Both the position numbers and the translations under genes were made by a program. The notes under the pieces were generated by a model that was not told the origin of the DNA, made no database searches, and was given only the letters and a program-made list of their open reading frames with translations. Shown piece by piece: positions 32,512 to 46,014 of a stretch of DNA of 64,000 nt (the first letter of the stretch is position 1; each line of letters starts with the position of its first letter). Origin of the DNA: Pomacea canaliculata. Taxonomy: Eukaryota > Mollusca > Gastropoda > Architaenioglossa > Ampullariidae. The stretch is taken from NCBI RefSeq assembly GCF_003073045.1, contig NC_037599.1:744001-808000 (forward strand), in the 5' to 3' direction.

Positions 32512-35279
32512 GTTTGTTTTAGCCGAGCTGTGGGCCAATAATCATTAGACTATCTATTGTCACACCGACTCACCGCTTCATTATTGCCTTTCTCGTCTGT
32601 CGATAACAGGCTCGCTCAGCATGTGTGCGCGCGCAGTCGATAGGAAGTCCCAGAGTTCCTGGCTGCAGCGCCACTGTGGGTTGTCGTTCTTTGCACGTGC
32701 TCTTGTCCTCTTGGGTGCAAACAATTCACGAGCTCGATTGCCTCCCGCGGTTATCCCATCCACAAACAAAGATCAATGTTGGCCTCTCACAGCGCGCGGC
32801 ACGAGCGACAGAGATGTGAAGACAATGGCGGAGAAGAAAGAAATTAACTGTGCAAGTACTGTTGTCGTGCGCCACGCTGGACATGAGAGGTCTGCAGCCG
32901 CGTCCACCCATGTCCTTCTGCCAAACGGCAGATTAACGGGCGGTGGGAATGGGAAAGTGGTTGAACAAGTGACTTTGAGGAAGTGGCTGAACGGGTGGCT
33001 GACGGGAACGGGGTGGAACAAGTAACTGTGAGAGAGTGGGAAACACTGTAGGAGATAAAAATATTCTTGTGACCTTCCTGTCTTATCGGCGTGAGACATG
33101 TAGATATTTCACTTTTCCTTCCTGTCGTCTTAGTGTCCACACGTTGACTGACTTGAGCGACAGAGACAAGTGGTTGTGAATTATGATCATCTGGGAGCAA
33201 GTGGAGAACTTTCCACACGTTGATTGCTGGTAGTTATGGCGGCCATTGCCACCTCTGTCTCGCAGCTGAGTGCAGACCTGACCCCGATTGTCGTTAATGA
33301 TGACATCTGACCTAATTTTCTCGTCTGCCCTCTCGCCGTCGTGGAGGAGAATTTCCAATAATTTTCTCTAAACCCAAATATATTTTCATTGATTTCTATA
33401 GGGCCGTCTGAAAGGACCGGAACGTGGGGAGGGTCCATTCGATTTCTGTGTGGCTGGCTGGGAGGATGGGTAATGACCGTGGCGGTGGGGGACCGGGAGG
33501 ATGGGGGTCGTTGTCGTGTCGTCCTGCCTTCTTCCTCAACTTCCACCTCGTCGTCTTCGATTTCATCGAGAGCGAGCCCTGTCTCCGGTAACCGCAAACC
33601 CCAGCCGGACCTCGTGCCAACCACGTGAATAATTTATTTACTTGTCGCCGATGGAGCAGTTTTGCCACGCCATGTTTTGCTTCAGACCACGTGGTAACTC
33701 TTTACTTCTTCCTACTCTACTCACTTTTTGTTGTATGCCAACAGTATTCGTTAATAATATGGAAGTAAACAACAAAATAACCAATTCAAAGGTACACGTC
33801 AGCACCGTCAATACAGAAAAAGTTTAGAAACGTGCGCAGACTTTGTTTTGTTGTTTTTTGTTTAAAAGAAGCACGTGTTAGGGTTAGGGTTTCTTTTAAC
33901 GAAGATTTGCAAACCACGAGTCTGGTTCACTTTCACAGAAGATCGCGAGAAATGACGAGAAATACGAGAGAGAAAAGTCAGGGCAAGCCTCTCGGGGAAA
34001 GGAAACAGTCATCTTAAACCAATCTGAACAATTAGTGTCAGGCATTCTCGTGTCTCTTATGTTGTCCAGAGCACAAGAAGAGCAGAGGCGGGGTCAACAG
34101 GTTGCGACTCTCATGGCGGACCTGACATGTGTGGCTGGCTGGTCCGACAATGACCAGGAGCAGCTTTTGTGAAGCAAAGATGTTTTATTCATAACCCACG
34201 AGGGTATTAGGAGCAAATCATAGTTCAACAAGAGCTAAAAGGATTGCACAAGTACACCGGGTGGTGCAGGGGAAGAGCCCATTATTGGCCTATCACGTCT
34301 GTGACACACCGTGACCCGCAGTCCCACGTGACAGTCTCATCACCGTCGCGGACCGTTGGCGTCTGGAGCGTCCAGCTAATGTGCCCCCGCACGCCCAGCC
34401 ATCGACTGTCCTCCCCACCGTGGCAGCGACTGGCAATAAGCAAAAAGCACTTCACCTCAAGTGATGTGTGATAACGAGTGTACTTCATCTCAGGCGAGGG
34501 GAGCAGCTGTAGCAAAGTAAAGGTCATAGTAACTGAAGCCTGCGTCTTGTTGTAAGAGGTCAGAGTGCACTGGAGGACCTAAGCCTGGCTTTGCACGAAA
34601 ACTAACCCCAGAAATAGCTGCCTACATAAAACTGCTGACGGTGGAGGTTTTTTTTTTTTTTTTTACTATGTTTTAGTTCTTTGGTTATTACAGAAACTAG
34701 TCTGTCACTCACTCCTGCACGTGCGTGTTGTTTTTGTTTATCTCGACGCCCAAACTAAACTGAGATGACATCTGGCGGCCAGAGATTCATGATTTGGTGA
34801 TGGAGGACCCTGTGCACCGCTCATATCCAGGACATTTTAAAACCCACCACAACACGTGACGATAAAAACAGCCAATCAAGTCGCCAAGTTATCACGTGCT
34901 TCTTTCAGTCGACACGTGCGATGAGTATCACAGTGACGACGACGCCGATGTTTCTGAGCTCAGTCGTCGTTGACAGCAGCAACTGTGTCGCTCACAACTA
35001 GTGACTAGTTCTCTATCCTCCCTTCTGCTACAGGCCACCCCCCACACACACACCATCCCGGCCCCACCCTAGAAGTATTTGTTTGTCGTCAGTCGGCTGT
35101 AGGTGCCGACAACGAGGCTAGCGAGAGCGAGGACTAAACACGTTTACACAGGTGAGGGCGGTGCAACGACGACAGGTGCTTTCAGTGGCACGCACTTCTG
35201 TATGTACTCTATACACACATATATATATTTTGGGGTTGAAGGGGGTTGAGGGAAGGGAGGTGTGGAGAAAACAAGAGCG
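32331..35279. other. No gene recognised; short microsatellites
   Basis: Unique sequence with a (GA) run at 32479-32507, two telomere-like TTAGGG units at 33878-33889 and a T-tract near 34648-34664. Open frames at 32621-33025 and 33187-33624 have no recognised domain. Confidence 0.5.
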
Positions 35280-35445
35280 AGTATATTACTGTCAGGTGAC
35301 TGTGGGGTGGTGTGTGTGGAGGGGTGATGTGAGTGTATATTGCTGTGAGGAGTGGTGTGTGTGGTTGTGTGAGTATATATTACTGTCAAGTAACTGAGGG
35401 GTGGTGTTATGTAGGGGTGTGATGTGAGTGTACATTGCCGTGAAG
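35280..35445. repeat. Degenerate tandem repeat, about 55-60 bases
   Basis: Three imperfect copies containing GAGTATATTACTGTCAGGTG or GTGTATATTGCTGTGAGG with a GGGGTGGTGTGTGT part. Confidence 0.75.
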
Positions 35446-35748
35446 CGTAAGCAATCTTGTGTAAGTCTCGCCCCTCACAGGGAGGAGAGCCCACAGCCCG
35501 CCGCGCGCTATATTTACCGTCTGGCGGAGCTCGTGAGCTCTGTGTGATGCTGGGAACTTAAAAAACAAGCGAGAATACAAAAAAACGAACTGCACTTCTG
35601 ACTTCATAAATCTTTGAGAGGCAGGCCTGCCGCTGGGCTGTGGTTACACAAGCAGTCGAGGTTCCCCCCGCTTGGGAGGAACTCCTGGGGAGATCACGAC
35701 TCCAGCCAATCAAATAAAAGCCAGAAAATGTCGCACGCCGGCAATCCG

Positions 35749-35812
35749 TGTTTAATACACTGTTGCTGTGAGTTTAATACACTGATACTGTGAGTTTAAT
35801 ACACTGTTACAC
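35749..35812. repeat. 22-base tandem repeat
   Basis: Three copies of GTTTAATACACTGTTGCTGT with TGA at the end; the last is shorter. Confidence 0.9.
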
Positions 35813-36244
35813 TGTAACATGTGTACCTGCACACCAGTGTTTACCTACCACCCTCGTGCGGCGTGATGGATGGATACCTGGCCAAAACATTCCAGTGCGA
35901 GCTGCCTGCAGTTACTATGACAGCGCGTGTGTAAACACTTTATTTACTCTACACGCCAGCTGTGCATCACAAAATGAACAGTGAACAAGGTTGTTGCTGG
36001 ATTTAAAAAGTAAAATGAAATGACTTTTGGTTGGAAAAATAAAGGATCCTCACTTTGTGGACAAACGAATTGTCAGTCAAACAGTTATTTTCACAAAACA
36101 CATTGTGATTGTATTATTGCTGGCGTGAATGTTGAGTGTGTGATTTCTTGTTTACTCACCTGACTTTGTGGTCAACACTACAAGTTTCATTTTCCCTTTG
36201 ACATATATGTACACCACCCGTTAGGACTCTGTCACCGTGACATT
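35813..36244. other. No gene recognised
   Basis: AT-rich unique sequence before the next MITE. Confidence 0.5.
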
Positions 36245-36247
36245 TGT

Positions 36248-36301
36248 GCATCTATATTATATTTATATAATATATCATAAATAATATATTATATTTATAT
36301 A
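36248..36301. repeat. AT-rich palindromic stretch beside MITE
   Basis: ATATTATATTTATATAATAT is followed by a similar copy. This AT stretch ends exactly at the TA beside the MITE. Confidence 0.75.
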
Positions 36302-36704
36302 CAGTGCAACCTCCATTATCCGGTCTTCAATTAACCGCGCATTGAGGTATCCGTGATCGCCTTCAAAACAAACTGCTAGACATCACGACACCAAGATGTA
36401 CGAGCACAGGGATGTATCCTACCTGTCACACCTGAAGTTTTCTTTCTTGATTAGGGTAGGGATTCCCACGTTAGTGACCTCCAGCACTCGGCACACCAAC
36501 AACATTCAGAACATCGTCTTTGTCTCAGAAAACTTGATAAACAACACCAGAAAGGTGAGACGGTTACTGTACAGCTTGTAACAAGTTACTGTTACTGTAC
36601 AGTTGTAGCATCTGCGAAGAATTATTTTCGATTATCTGTGAATTTTGATTGTCCAGATGACGGGTGCCGGCCATTAAAGCGAATAATTAAGGTTGCACTC
36701 ATTG
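36302..36704. mobile_element. MITE, Tigger/pogo-like, about 400 bases
   Basis: The left end reads CAGTGCAACCTCCATTATCC and the right end in reverse is CAATGAGTGCAACCTTAATT; apart from a 4-base insertion the arms match at most positions. TA flanks both ends. The inner sequence near the right end carries GATTGTCCAG and CCGGCC, again a variant of the left. It encodes nothing that I recognise. Confidence 0.72.
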
Positions 36705-36754
36705 TATATACATAAATAAAGTGAGGAGAAGATCCTTACAGTCAGACAAGACCG

Positions 36755-36905
36755 GTGACTGTAGGTCTGTAACTTACCTGTGAACGTGTTGAAGATATTG
36801 TGGACATACACGTGAGACTGGCTAGCTATAGGTTAGTAACTTACTTGTGAACATGTTGAGGATATTCTGGACATACACGTGAACTAACGCATGTGAGACT
36901 GGCTT
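36755..36905. repeat. Tandem duplication, about 70 bases
   Basis: Two copies of a unit that includes GTAACTTACTTGTGAACATG, TTGAGGATATTCTGGACATA and CACGTGA. The copies differ at several positions. Confidence 0.85.
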
Positions 36906-37675
36906 GCCATGTAAGCAGGACATCCGCAGTGGTGTCCAGTGTATTGTCTTGTGAAACACGATGTTAACCCTGTTTACTGTCGGGGGTCCATGGCCACGTG
37001 CACTGGGGTCTGTCACGTGATCAGCGGCCTTCCGTTGTGGTCGCGCGATTAACGGTTTTATGTGCGCACGTGGCGTGTTAGCTGACCGTGTGTTTGGAGT
37101 GGCCTGCAGCAGGGACATCCACCCTTCTCACCCACCCCACACAGCATCCCAGTGGCTGCAGCAAGGGACTAAGGACCTGTCACCACATCCTCCCATCCTC
37201 ACTACGTCCTCCCCACACAGCTCCCCAGTGAGTGCAGCAAGGGCTGTGAGGTGCAGCGCGTGTTTGCGCCGCCTGTCAGTCAGTCGCTTGTCTATTAGCC
37301 TCACACCCCAGCCTCCCCCCTCCCCTGTGCATCCTGTGGGCGCCGCATCACGGCGCGTGCAGTCAGTCAGCAGCCTGCGGCCGGCGCGCTCCACGTCTGA
37401 TTACGACATCCACGGCCGCCGCCTTGCGACAACGAGTCGCTTTGCGGCAAACAGTTGGCAGGATTTCGCGCGCGAGGTGTGTCTCTGATTCCCTCTGGCT
37501 CTTGCTGCGATTTGGTGAGTCCTTCCGTCGTTCTCTCACTTCTGTGTCTTTCCTCACGTGCACGCGTCTGTCTTTGCTCCATTTGTTGTCGTACAAACGT
37601 CAGCCACACGTCGCACGCGACACCAACACGCGCTCGTCTGCTCCTCGCACCGCAAGTGGCTGTCGGTCTGACAGT
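36906..37675. other. CG-rich stretch without recognised gene
   Basis: From about 37230 the sequence becomes CG-rich (GCGCCGCC, CGGCGCGTGC, CGGCCGGCGCGCTCC). A donor-like GTGAGT is at 37514. It could be a CpG island promoter with a noncoding first exon, but no coding exon follows that I can join to it. Confidence 0.3.
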
Positions 37676-37792
37676 CGAGGGTCTTACAGTGCTGAGGGTA
37701 TTACAGCTTTGAGGGTATTACAGTGTTGAGGGTACTACAAGATTGAGGGTACTACAGTGTTCAGGGGATTACAGCATTGAGGGTATTACCGG
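37676..37792. repeat. 18-21-base tandem repeat
   Basis: About six copies of GAGGGTATTACAGTGTT or variants (GAGGGTACTACAAGATT). Confidence 0.92.
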
Positions 37793-38936
37793 GTACTAGC
37801 ACACATCTGTGTGTGTGTGGGGTGGCAGTGGCGGTCCGGCATCATCGCGAGCTGGCTCCAGATTTGAGAGGCTCGCGGGATTTCATGGGATTACGCGCCG
37901 TGTATCAATGAGCGTTAGACCTTGAGCGGGTTGTCCCGAGGATGTGGAGGGCTGCTGGCACAGGCAGCCTTGGAAACACGACCCGTCGACACACACACAG
38001 AGAGAGATGCTTCGATTCGCAACTGCGCGAGTGTCTGCAGACGAGAGGTCGATGATGGAGAACGGCACGGGGCGAGCGCGCGCTGGCAAACCGTCTGCTC
38101 GCCCCACCGTCTGCAAGAGCTGCACTGCTCGGGGTGCAAGGGGGCGGGTGGCGGCGTATCCGTGGCTCTGGTCTACAAAGAGCATCGGCGGTGATGAGAG
38201 GAGGGTGGCTGAGCGCAGAGTGGACCCACAAGACGTGTGTGGGAGACAACCGCACACCACATGCAGTGAATGGGGAGGTAAATCTCGCGGGTGCCTTCTT
38301 CTGCTTCTCACACTTGGTTGCAGCTTTTGGCAACTGTTTGCATTCCATGTTCCTAGGGGCGCGGGAGCCTGAGTGAAGGTAAACAGGCAGTCATTGATTT
38401 TCTATGAAAGCGCAGTGTGATTGCTTGTTCAGCCGCTGTGGCTGCCAGTTTCTGATCAGAAATAATGCCTATAATTATGTGACATCTTTCTGACCCAAAT
38501 ATAGAAACATGGGGAGGGGGAAGCAAGTATACTACATTTTCTGTCTTACAGTCAGCGCCAGGTTTGTACAACTACCTCTGCTTGCAGAACTGAACTGTCT
38601 TGATAAATTCTTGCTATTGCAGATATGTTTGTTTATGAATGATGAGAGTGTGTGTCTCGTAGAACTTTCTCTGTGTTTGTGGCCATTATCTGGTTTTTAG
38701 CCCCTTCCCACTCTCACAGTTTGTTGGAATGCTTTTCTGTCAGCTTATTAGTGTTAAATAATGACAGAATAAATATTAAGAGCTGTCAATAGCAACCAAA
38801 CTACAAATGGAGAGAGCTGCTGTTTCAATGGAGGAAGCATTTACAATGTAATATGATGATGAGACAATAATAACAATCCTAGAGAGCTAAAGAAACAGCA
38901 ATTACAGTATAATAATGAACATTACACTGTAATTCA
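37793..38936. other. No gene recognised
   Basis: GC-rich to about 38350, then AT-rich. Overlapping open frames on both strands at 37883-38372 have no family resemblance. Confidence 0.45.
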
Positions 38937-39450
38937 TAACCCAGTCTCAACACATTGATCATACATCATACAGTCTCAACACACTATATAATATATCACA
39001 CAATCTCAACAAACCATAAGACAGTTAAACAGAACACTATAATATAGTCTCTATACACTCATACACTGTCCTCACACTACGATACATCACAGTACAAAAT
39101 ACAGTCACAGTCTCAACTCACTATATATCACACAGTCTCAACTCACAGTCTCAACTCAATATATATCACACAATCTCAACAAACCATAAGACAGTTAAAC
39201 AGCACACTATAATATAGTCTCTATACACTCATACACTGTCCTCACACTACGATACATCACAGTACGAAATACAGTCACAGTCTCAACACTCTATATATCA
39301 CACAATCTCAACAAACCATAAGACAGTTAAACAGCACACTATACCAAAGTACCTCATACACTCTCCTCACACTACAATACATCACAGTACAAAATACAGT
39401 CACAGTCTCAACTCACTATAATAGTCACACAGTCTCAACTCACTCAAATG
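38937..39450. repeat. Long-unit tandem repeat, about 130-170 bases
   Basis: Three copies anchored by CACACAATCTCAACAAACC at 38997, 39168 and 39300, each followed by the same run with ATAAGACAGTTAAACAGCAC and TACAATACATCACAGTAC. The distances between anchors differ (171 and 132), so units vary in length. Confidence 0.9.
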
Positions 39451-40849
39451 CAATATCACATTTTTCCTTGATAGATACACGATAATAAAATCTGCCATTT
39501 CCATCGTGTCATTCTGTGACACCGGACTTTGAGATGATGGCCTATTCATTGCTAATTCGACTAGTTTGTCATCAGCCAGTAGACTGCAGTGTTGAAGTTT
39601 AATTATGTAGGTTGTTATCTTCTTTGACCTTCTTTGACCCCATCCCGTTACATTATTTATTCTTGTGATTGGACTTGGTTGAGCTAAATAGTCAAAAATA
39701 TTGATATACTGTCCTTTGTTTATTAATTTTACCATCTGTTAAGAATGTGTTTTAGAAGCCACCTCTACTAACCTGGTAACATGAGCAGTAACGTGTGTTC
39801 GTGTGTGTGTGCTGGTGTTTATGTGTTCAGTCTTAACAGAATATGCCTACACCAGTCCATTCAAATGTTTATAGTTTATGTTTCATGACAGAATTATACT
39901 TTAGAATCTTTCTCAACATGTCATAAATTGTATCATTGTATAATTGTATTTATACATACATTTCATCTGTGACTGTATCTGCTAGACTGACTCAGATGTG
40001 ATGTGTATGTGTGTGACCTCAATGGGTTACATAGTAGACTGTATTCTTGACAACACAGACATCAGCATTGCTGGCCGTAGATATACCCTAACAGACCCAT
40101 GTAGCAGAACATATCATTGCCTACAGACTACTCTTAACTGAAAAAATATGGTTTGACCATCATGTCAAAACTTCGTTAAGCTTGGTCAAATTTTCATCTA
40201 CATTTGTCAGGTAAGAACAGCTGAACAGAATCCCAGAAGACACATGGACCTACCCTAACAAGCCCACGTTTCAGAACGTATCATTTCCTAATGGAAGCAG
40301 AAGAAAGGTTAGCCAGCCCTTAATAGCCTACAGAGCAGGATGTATCATTCTCTAACAGATACCCACAAGACAAAGCGCCTTGTTGCTCTTGTCTCAGGCT
40401 TACTTAGCGGAGCATACACCTGAGAGACATGATAGCAGAAGGGATTCTCCCAGTGTGACTTGCAGAACAGAGGTTGCTAATAATATCAGACGGTGTTCAG
40501 ACAGCCCCGTAAAGCAGTATTATCCTGGCTGGCTGGAGACCCACAGGGAACAGGAGATAATACACTCAGCAGGACCAAGCTCTGCTGTAGATAATGTAGG
40601 AGATTTGCTTTCATTAGAAAAGCGTTTACATCCATGGCTTGGCTCTCTCTGCAAGAAGTGAAAACAGGTTCCATCATGACACTAAGCTTTCTTGCTCACA
40701 TGTATGCCCTCAGATGTAGACTAGAGACATTGGCTGAGAGTTCTCTCTCTTGTATTGTGTGCATCAGTAGCCATTCTGCCCCTCAGTCTTGTGGTAACAG
40801 TTTACAGTCTTGTAAGACATTTCATTAAGTTAAAGACGGACATTGTACA
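39451..40849. other. No gene recognised
   Basis: AT-rich unique sequence. A frame of 93 codons at 40380-40661 has no recognised domain. Confidence 0.5.
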
Positions 40850-41245
40850 GCCCTGTACAAACTGACCAAACACAGTGACACATACAGTCAGTGGCTGACA
40901 TTTACAGTCCTGTACCAACTACAGTTGTCACAGCACTGACTACCTGTACAAACTGACCAAACACAGTGACACATACAGTCAGTGGCTGACATTTACAGTC
41001 ATGGTCAGTGGCTGACATTTACAGCCTGTTGGCTGACCAAACCAGTGTCACCTGTCAGTGGCTCTCTGACAAACACAGCTGACACAGTGGACACAGTCAG
41101 TGGCTGACATTGTACAGCCACAAACTGACCAAACAGTCCCAACACTACAGTCAGTGGCTGACTACACCAGTCAGTGGCTCTGACATTTACAGCCCTGTAC
41201 AACTGACCAAACACAGTCAGTGGCTGCCATTGTGCAGTCTGTACA
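40850..41245. repeat. Degenerate tandem repeat, about 50-60 bases
   Basis: About eight imperfect copies sharing GTCAGTGGCTGACATTTACAG and CTGTACAAACTGACC. They differ by deletions more than by substitutions. Confidence 0.88.
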
Positions 41246-44200
41246 AACATAATCCTTCTACTCAGTATTTTTTATGTGTCAGTGTGGACGTGGAGCTAGG
41301 GTTAGGATTAATCAGTCTTAGTGGTCATCGTGGTCCGCTTTCAACGTTTTACGAAATCCTTCTTTTGTGCTGATAACAAGCTGCTGGACGAGTGAGGAGG
41401 TCAGACTCGAGCGTCTGTGTCCAGTGCAGCAAGAGGTCAGCTTAAAGGGTTGTCACGACAATAAAACTGACTAGAACCTGGTGACGAGTAGGAGAACTTG
41501 AATCTCGTCTATGTTCGCGTCTGTTCATATGGGAAAAGTTGAAGTTTTGTAACATGGTGTGTTTAAGAAGAGAAGTTACATCGGACTCTTTCGTTTACTT
41601 ACACGAAGTCTCGTTCTCCGTCACGTGACCTTATGACATGTGACCAAGGCTGCTTACCGTGACACAGACTGTTTTCTGTAATTTTTAAACACTGTGCTGT
41701 GACAAGTTCACTGTAAAACCTGAACAAACTCACGTGACACCACCGATCACGACGTCAAATCTCCGCAATGACGACAGACACTCTGTGTACGTCACTGACT
41801 GACGTCACAATGACCTCAGACACTTCCTGTACGTCTCTGACTGACGTCACACCCAGACTGACGTCACACTTCGTCTGGTAATCGGGAAGCTATCGCGGTT
41901 ACGGCGGAAGGACACAACAGTGGATTGTTTCTATTTTATAAACATCGGCAGCGGAAGTAGTGCCAACAAGTGGTGACTAAGTGAGACACGAATCATTCTG
42001 TATTTCTGCCGTGCTCGGCAATCGAAACTAAATATAGTTTTAAACGTTTCGACTGGCACCACAGCCTCACCACAGCCTTGAGTAGACGGCACGGTGGACT
42101 TGTTGCTGTCTGTCGTGTTCACATTGTGTCCGGCTGCGCCTCAAGCCCAGATTTCGTGCATTACGAGGCAGGTTGGGAAGTCCGGAGATAACAAATGAGG
42201 CGATCAATGCAAAGACCAAAGTGATAATTAATTCCTTGCTGGGCTTGTTATGCCTCTCACCATCCGAGAGCGGGCGAAAGTAATTGCCGGTGGTAGTCAC
42301 GTGACCCGGGCGAGGTGGCTGAAGTGGGCGACTTGACAAGCTGCCATTGCGTGCCCAGTAATAGGTCTGAGCGAGGTCACCCAGTGAGGACAACTGAACC
42401 GCTGGCACTGATTAACCCTCGTGTCGTCTCTCATTCACTGGGTGTGAAGGGATGGAGGATGGGAGGGAGATGACAGGACAGTTGCCGCTGACGGCATTAG
42501 TAGGGCTTGAGGGTTGTCTCCCCAGTAGGTATCTCCTGGGGGGCGCTGTGGGTCTGCTGCAGTCGGCGAGGGCTGGCGGCAGATGGAGTGCAGTCCTCAG
42601 GACATGGCAAGAGTCGTTTGCAGCCAGTCATCTGCCACACGTCTAGTGCTGCAGCTACAGGTAGGATCAACGGTGGGTGGCTGCAGATAAGACCTGACAC
42701 ACCCGATGCGTTCCCCCTCCATCTTGAGAGACCCTACTCCCTGTAGGCCCACAGGTTTACGGCATCTCCTCCATGCGAACCTTGAGGGATCCACAGTCAG
42801 GCGCGACAACTTCTGTCGACAGACGAGGAGCTGTTGTGCGTGCAGATGGCTTACATGTCAACACGACTCGGATTCGAGGGCGGGGTTGATGATGAAAGCC
42901 AGAACAAACCTTGTTTGCAGGAAAAACTTTAAATTAAAAACAAGAGATTAAGTCTCTTAATCTTCTTGTGAACGTTAGCGGTCAAGGCCACTGACCTCAT
43001 ATCGGTCAAGCGGTCAAGGCCACTGACCTCATATAAGCTGACTGTGAATGTGACGATGAGGTTCGTGTCTTTGAGTGAAGGCTGGCATTCAGTCATTTAT
43101 CTCGTGATGACCAGTTAGTCGGGAGGCTGTCCTCAGGCTGTTGTGAGCGCAGGTACAGTGCGTGCAGGGAACTGTAGTGGACGCCATCGTGTTCTCCTGT
43201 CATTTCTTCCTCTGTCCACCAGCGAGTTCGACTGACCATTCACTGTACTCTGACAGTCTCAGTGTCCCGGTTAAACCACACCATAACACTAGTCTCTTTG
43301 CCAGAAGACATTTCCGTGACAATCACATCCGGGCTGCGGACACATTCGTTGGTGGCCTTCTGTTGGCGAGAGTCGCAGCAGTTGTCTTGGTTACTTGGGC
43401 TCCAATGTCTGGAGTCTGTTTTCCCGTGTCAGCAAGAAGACTCCACGTCTGTCATCCTCACATCTTTGTTTACCTGCAGTACTCACTGAAGCCCACAGTA
43501 ACAAGCAGACAAAGGTTCGGAAGTGTTAGAGGTGGGACCTGTGTGAAGCAAGCCATCTCCCATGCTACATGCTGTTTGTGTAGTGTTCAGTAGCGTGCGT
43601 TGTGACAGCAGGCACGTGACCTCTGTAGTTGACCCGCCGCTGTCGTCATCAGCTCATGCGCATGCGTGCGAGATTGTCCGCCTTGTAGACAAGGTTTCAC
43701 ACTAGGAGACTTGTATTTTGTGGGTTAGTATGGAGAGTGTTTGAAGACAGTAGTGTATGTACTTTATGTCTGTGTACTTTATACGCCACGTCATGATGTC
43801 ACACAACCTTCACACAGCTGTCAAGATAAAACTGTCTCACTACACCTTAATGCCGTCAGATCCCATCAACAATCCCACCTGTAAAAAGTGGCTGAGAGGA
43901 TCCGCTAAGCGAATAACCTCTGACCTGAGCATCTGGCAACACTTGCTGTGAATACTGTAAGGCACAGCACTCGGCGCACCACCTCTACACGTGTCACGAA
44001 TACTGGTCTGGCAGGAGAGCCCGCAGCAGGTGCCGGCGACTGACCCGCAGTTTCTGACTTTCAATCCTTCCACAAGACGTGGCCTTGAATAAACATAAAC
44101 ATAAACATAAACTACTTTCCTCCCGCCCTCACACTCCCGCCCTCCGCCCTCCGTTGTCCGTGTAATGTGAGGAGAGCTGAGAGCACACGGCACGTCCTCC

Positions 44201-44410
44201 TCCATTATTGTCTGTCAGACTTCTGGATTATTTTATTTCTCTTCTTTTCCCCTGGCCTGATAATCATCTACTCTCATCCTTGCTACAATCTGTTCTAGAG
44301 GCTTTTTATTTTTGCACGTGCGCGCTGCGTGACATCAAGATGCGGGGAGTGGATGTGTGCGCCTTGAGTTGCTGTCGGTCAGGGCGGTGAGGGCTCAGCC
44401 GTGCGTGTCT
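41246..44410. other. No gene recognised
   Basis: Unique sequence with a small duplication at 42979-43030 (GGTCAAGGCCACTGACCTCA) and TAAACATAAACA units at 44090-44112. GACGTCA motifs are common near 41750-41870. No exon that I can support. Confidence 0.5.
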
Positions 44411-44414
44411 CACC

Positions 44415-44885
44415 TGGGAAGTGTGTGTGTGTATATATGTGTGTGCGTGTTTGTATATATGTGTTTGTGTGTATGTGTATGTACATGTTTGTGTGTGTGT
44501 GTTTGTGTGGGTGTGTGTTTGTGTTGTGTGTGTGTGTGTGTGTTTGTGTGCGTGTTTGTCTGTGTGTTTGTTTGTGTGTGTGCGCATGTTTATATGTGTT
44601 TGTGACGAAGTATATATGTGTGTGTGCGTGCGTGTATGTATATATGTGTTTGTGTGTATGTGTATGTGTGTGTTTGTGTGTGTGTGTGCGTGCGTGCGTG
44701 TATGTATGTATGTGTATGTACCTGTGTGTGTGTGTGTGCGTGTATGTATATATGTGTATGTATTATGTGTATGTACGTGTTTGTGTGTGTGGGTGTGGGT
44801 GTATGTATATGTGTGTATGTATTATGTGTGTGTGGGTGTAAGTCTCAAGCTGGTGTACCTATATATATATATGTGTGTGTGTACA
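44415..44885. repeat. GT/GTAT-rich microsatellite block
   Basis: About 470 bases of TGTGTGTG, TATGTGTATG and TATATATGTG. A weaker block of the same type is at 44950-45075. Cys/Val-rich open frames here are artefacts. Confidence 0.95.
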
Positions 44886-45075
44886 TATTAGGGCCGGCGT
44901 GCGTGCAAGTGATCTCGTCAATGTGCGCGTGCTCACGCGCTCTCACCATTCGTTGTGTGCATTTGTGCGTGTATCTGTGTGTATGTGTGCGTGTATGATG
45001 TATCTGTGTGTGTATCTGTGTCTATTGTGTGCATGAGTGCGTGTGTCTGTGTGTGTATCTGTATCTATTGTGTGT

Positions 45076-45454
45076 GTAAGATAGAGAGAAAAAAGACAGA
45101 TGCTGTGAGTAGATGTAAGAACAAGTGGCGATGACGGGGCCGACAACTGCGGCGTGGCAAAGGACGATGAAGGACAGTCCGCACTGTAGCGGTGGTGGTG
45201 GTGGGGGGGAGATAAGTCAGGGAAGTAACTGTGCACGGCATCACCCGCTGACAGCAGCCTCCTGCACTTTCCCCCAGCACCATAGCACCACGTGTTCCTC
45301 TCAGTCTTGCGGAAAGCCACGGTGAAGGCTCGGTATTGCAGTTGTTGTCATGACAACCGGTAGCTGCCGTCGCTGCCACAACCAAAAACATTAACTGAAG
45401 TCATGTAGATGTGATGTCTGATGATGTCTGGCAGGCTTTGTACTCCACAAGGTA
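45076..45454. other. No gene recognised
   Basis: Unique sequence between two arrays. Confidence 0.5.
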
Positions 45455-46014
45455 TGGTGTTCACAGCTTGCGACAAGCACATTTCACAGTTACTATGGTG
45501 TTCACAGCTTGCGACAAGCACACTTCACAGTTACTATGGTGTTCACAGCTTGCGACAAGCACATTTCACAGTTACTATGGTGTTCACAGCTTGCGACAAG
45601 CACATTTCACATACACTATGGTGTTCACAGCTTGCGACAAGCACACTTCACAGTTACTATGGTGTTCACAGCTTGCGACAAGCACACTTCACAGTTACTA
45701 TGGTGTTCACAGCTTGCGACAAGCACACTTCACAGTTACTATGGTGTTCACAGCTTGCCGACAAGCACACTTCACAGTTACTATGGTGTTCACAGCTTGC
45801 GACAAGCACACTTCACAGTTACTATGGTGTTCACAGCTTGCGACAAGCACACTTCACAGTTACTATGGTGTTCACAGCTTGCGACAAGCACACTTCACAG
45901 TTACTATGGTGTTCACAGCTTGCGACAAGCACACTTCACAGTTACTATGGTGTTCACAGCTTGCGACAAGCACACTTCACAGTTACTATGGTGTTCACAG
46001 CTTGCGACAAGCAA
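45455..46014. repeat. 41-base minisatellite
   Basis: About 13.5 copies of a unit with ATGGTGTTCACAGCTTGCGA, CAAGCACACTTCACAGTTAC and T. One copy has an extra C (GCCGAC near 45759), and one has ATACA for GTTAC. Three units span 123 bases, so open frames repeat. Confidence 0.97.

Noticed and set aside
33878..33889. TTAGGGTTAGGG, possible interstitial telomere
   Set aside because: Only two units; expected by chance in a sequence of this size with much TAGGG.
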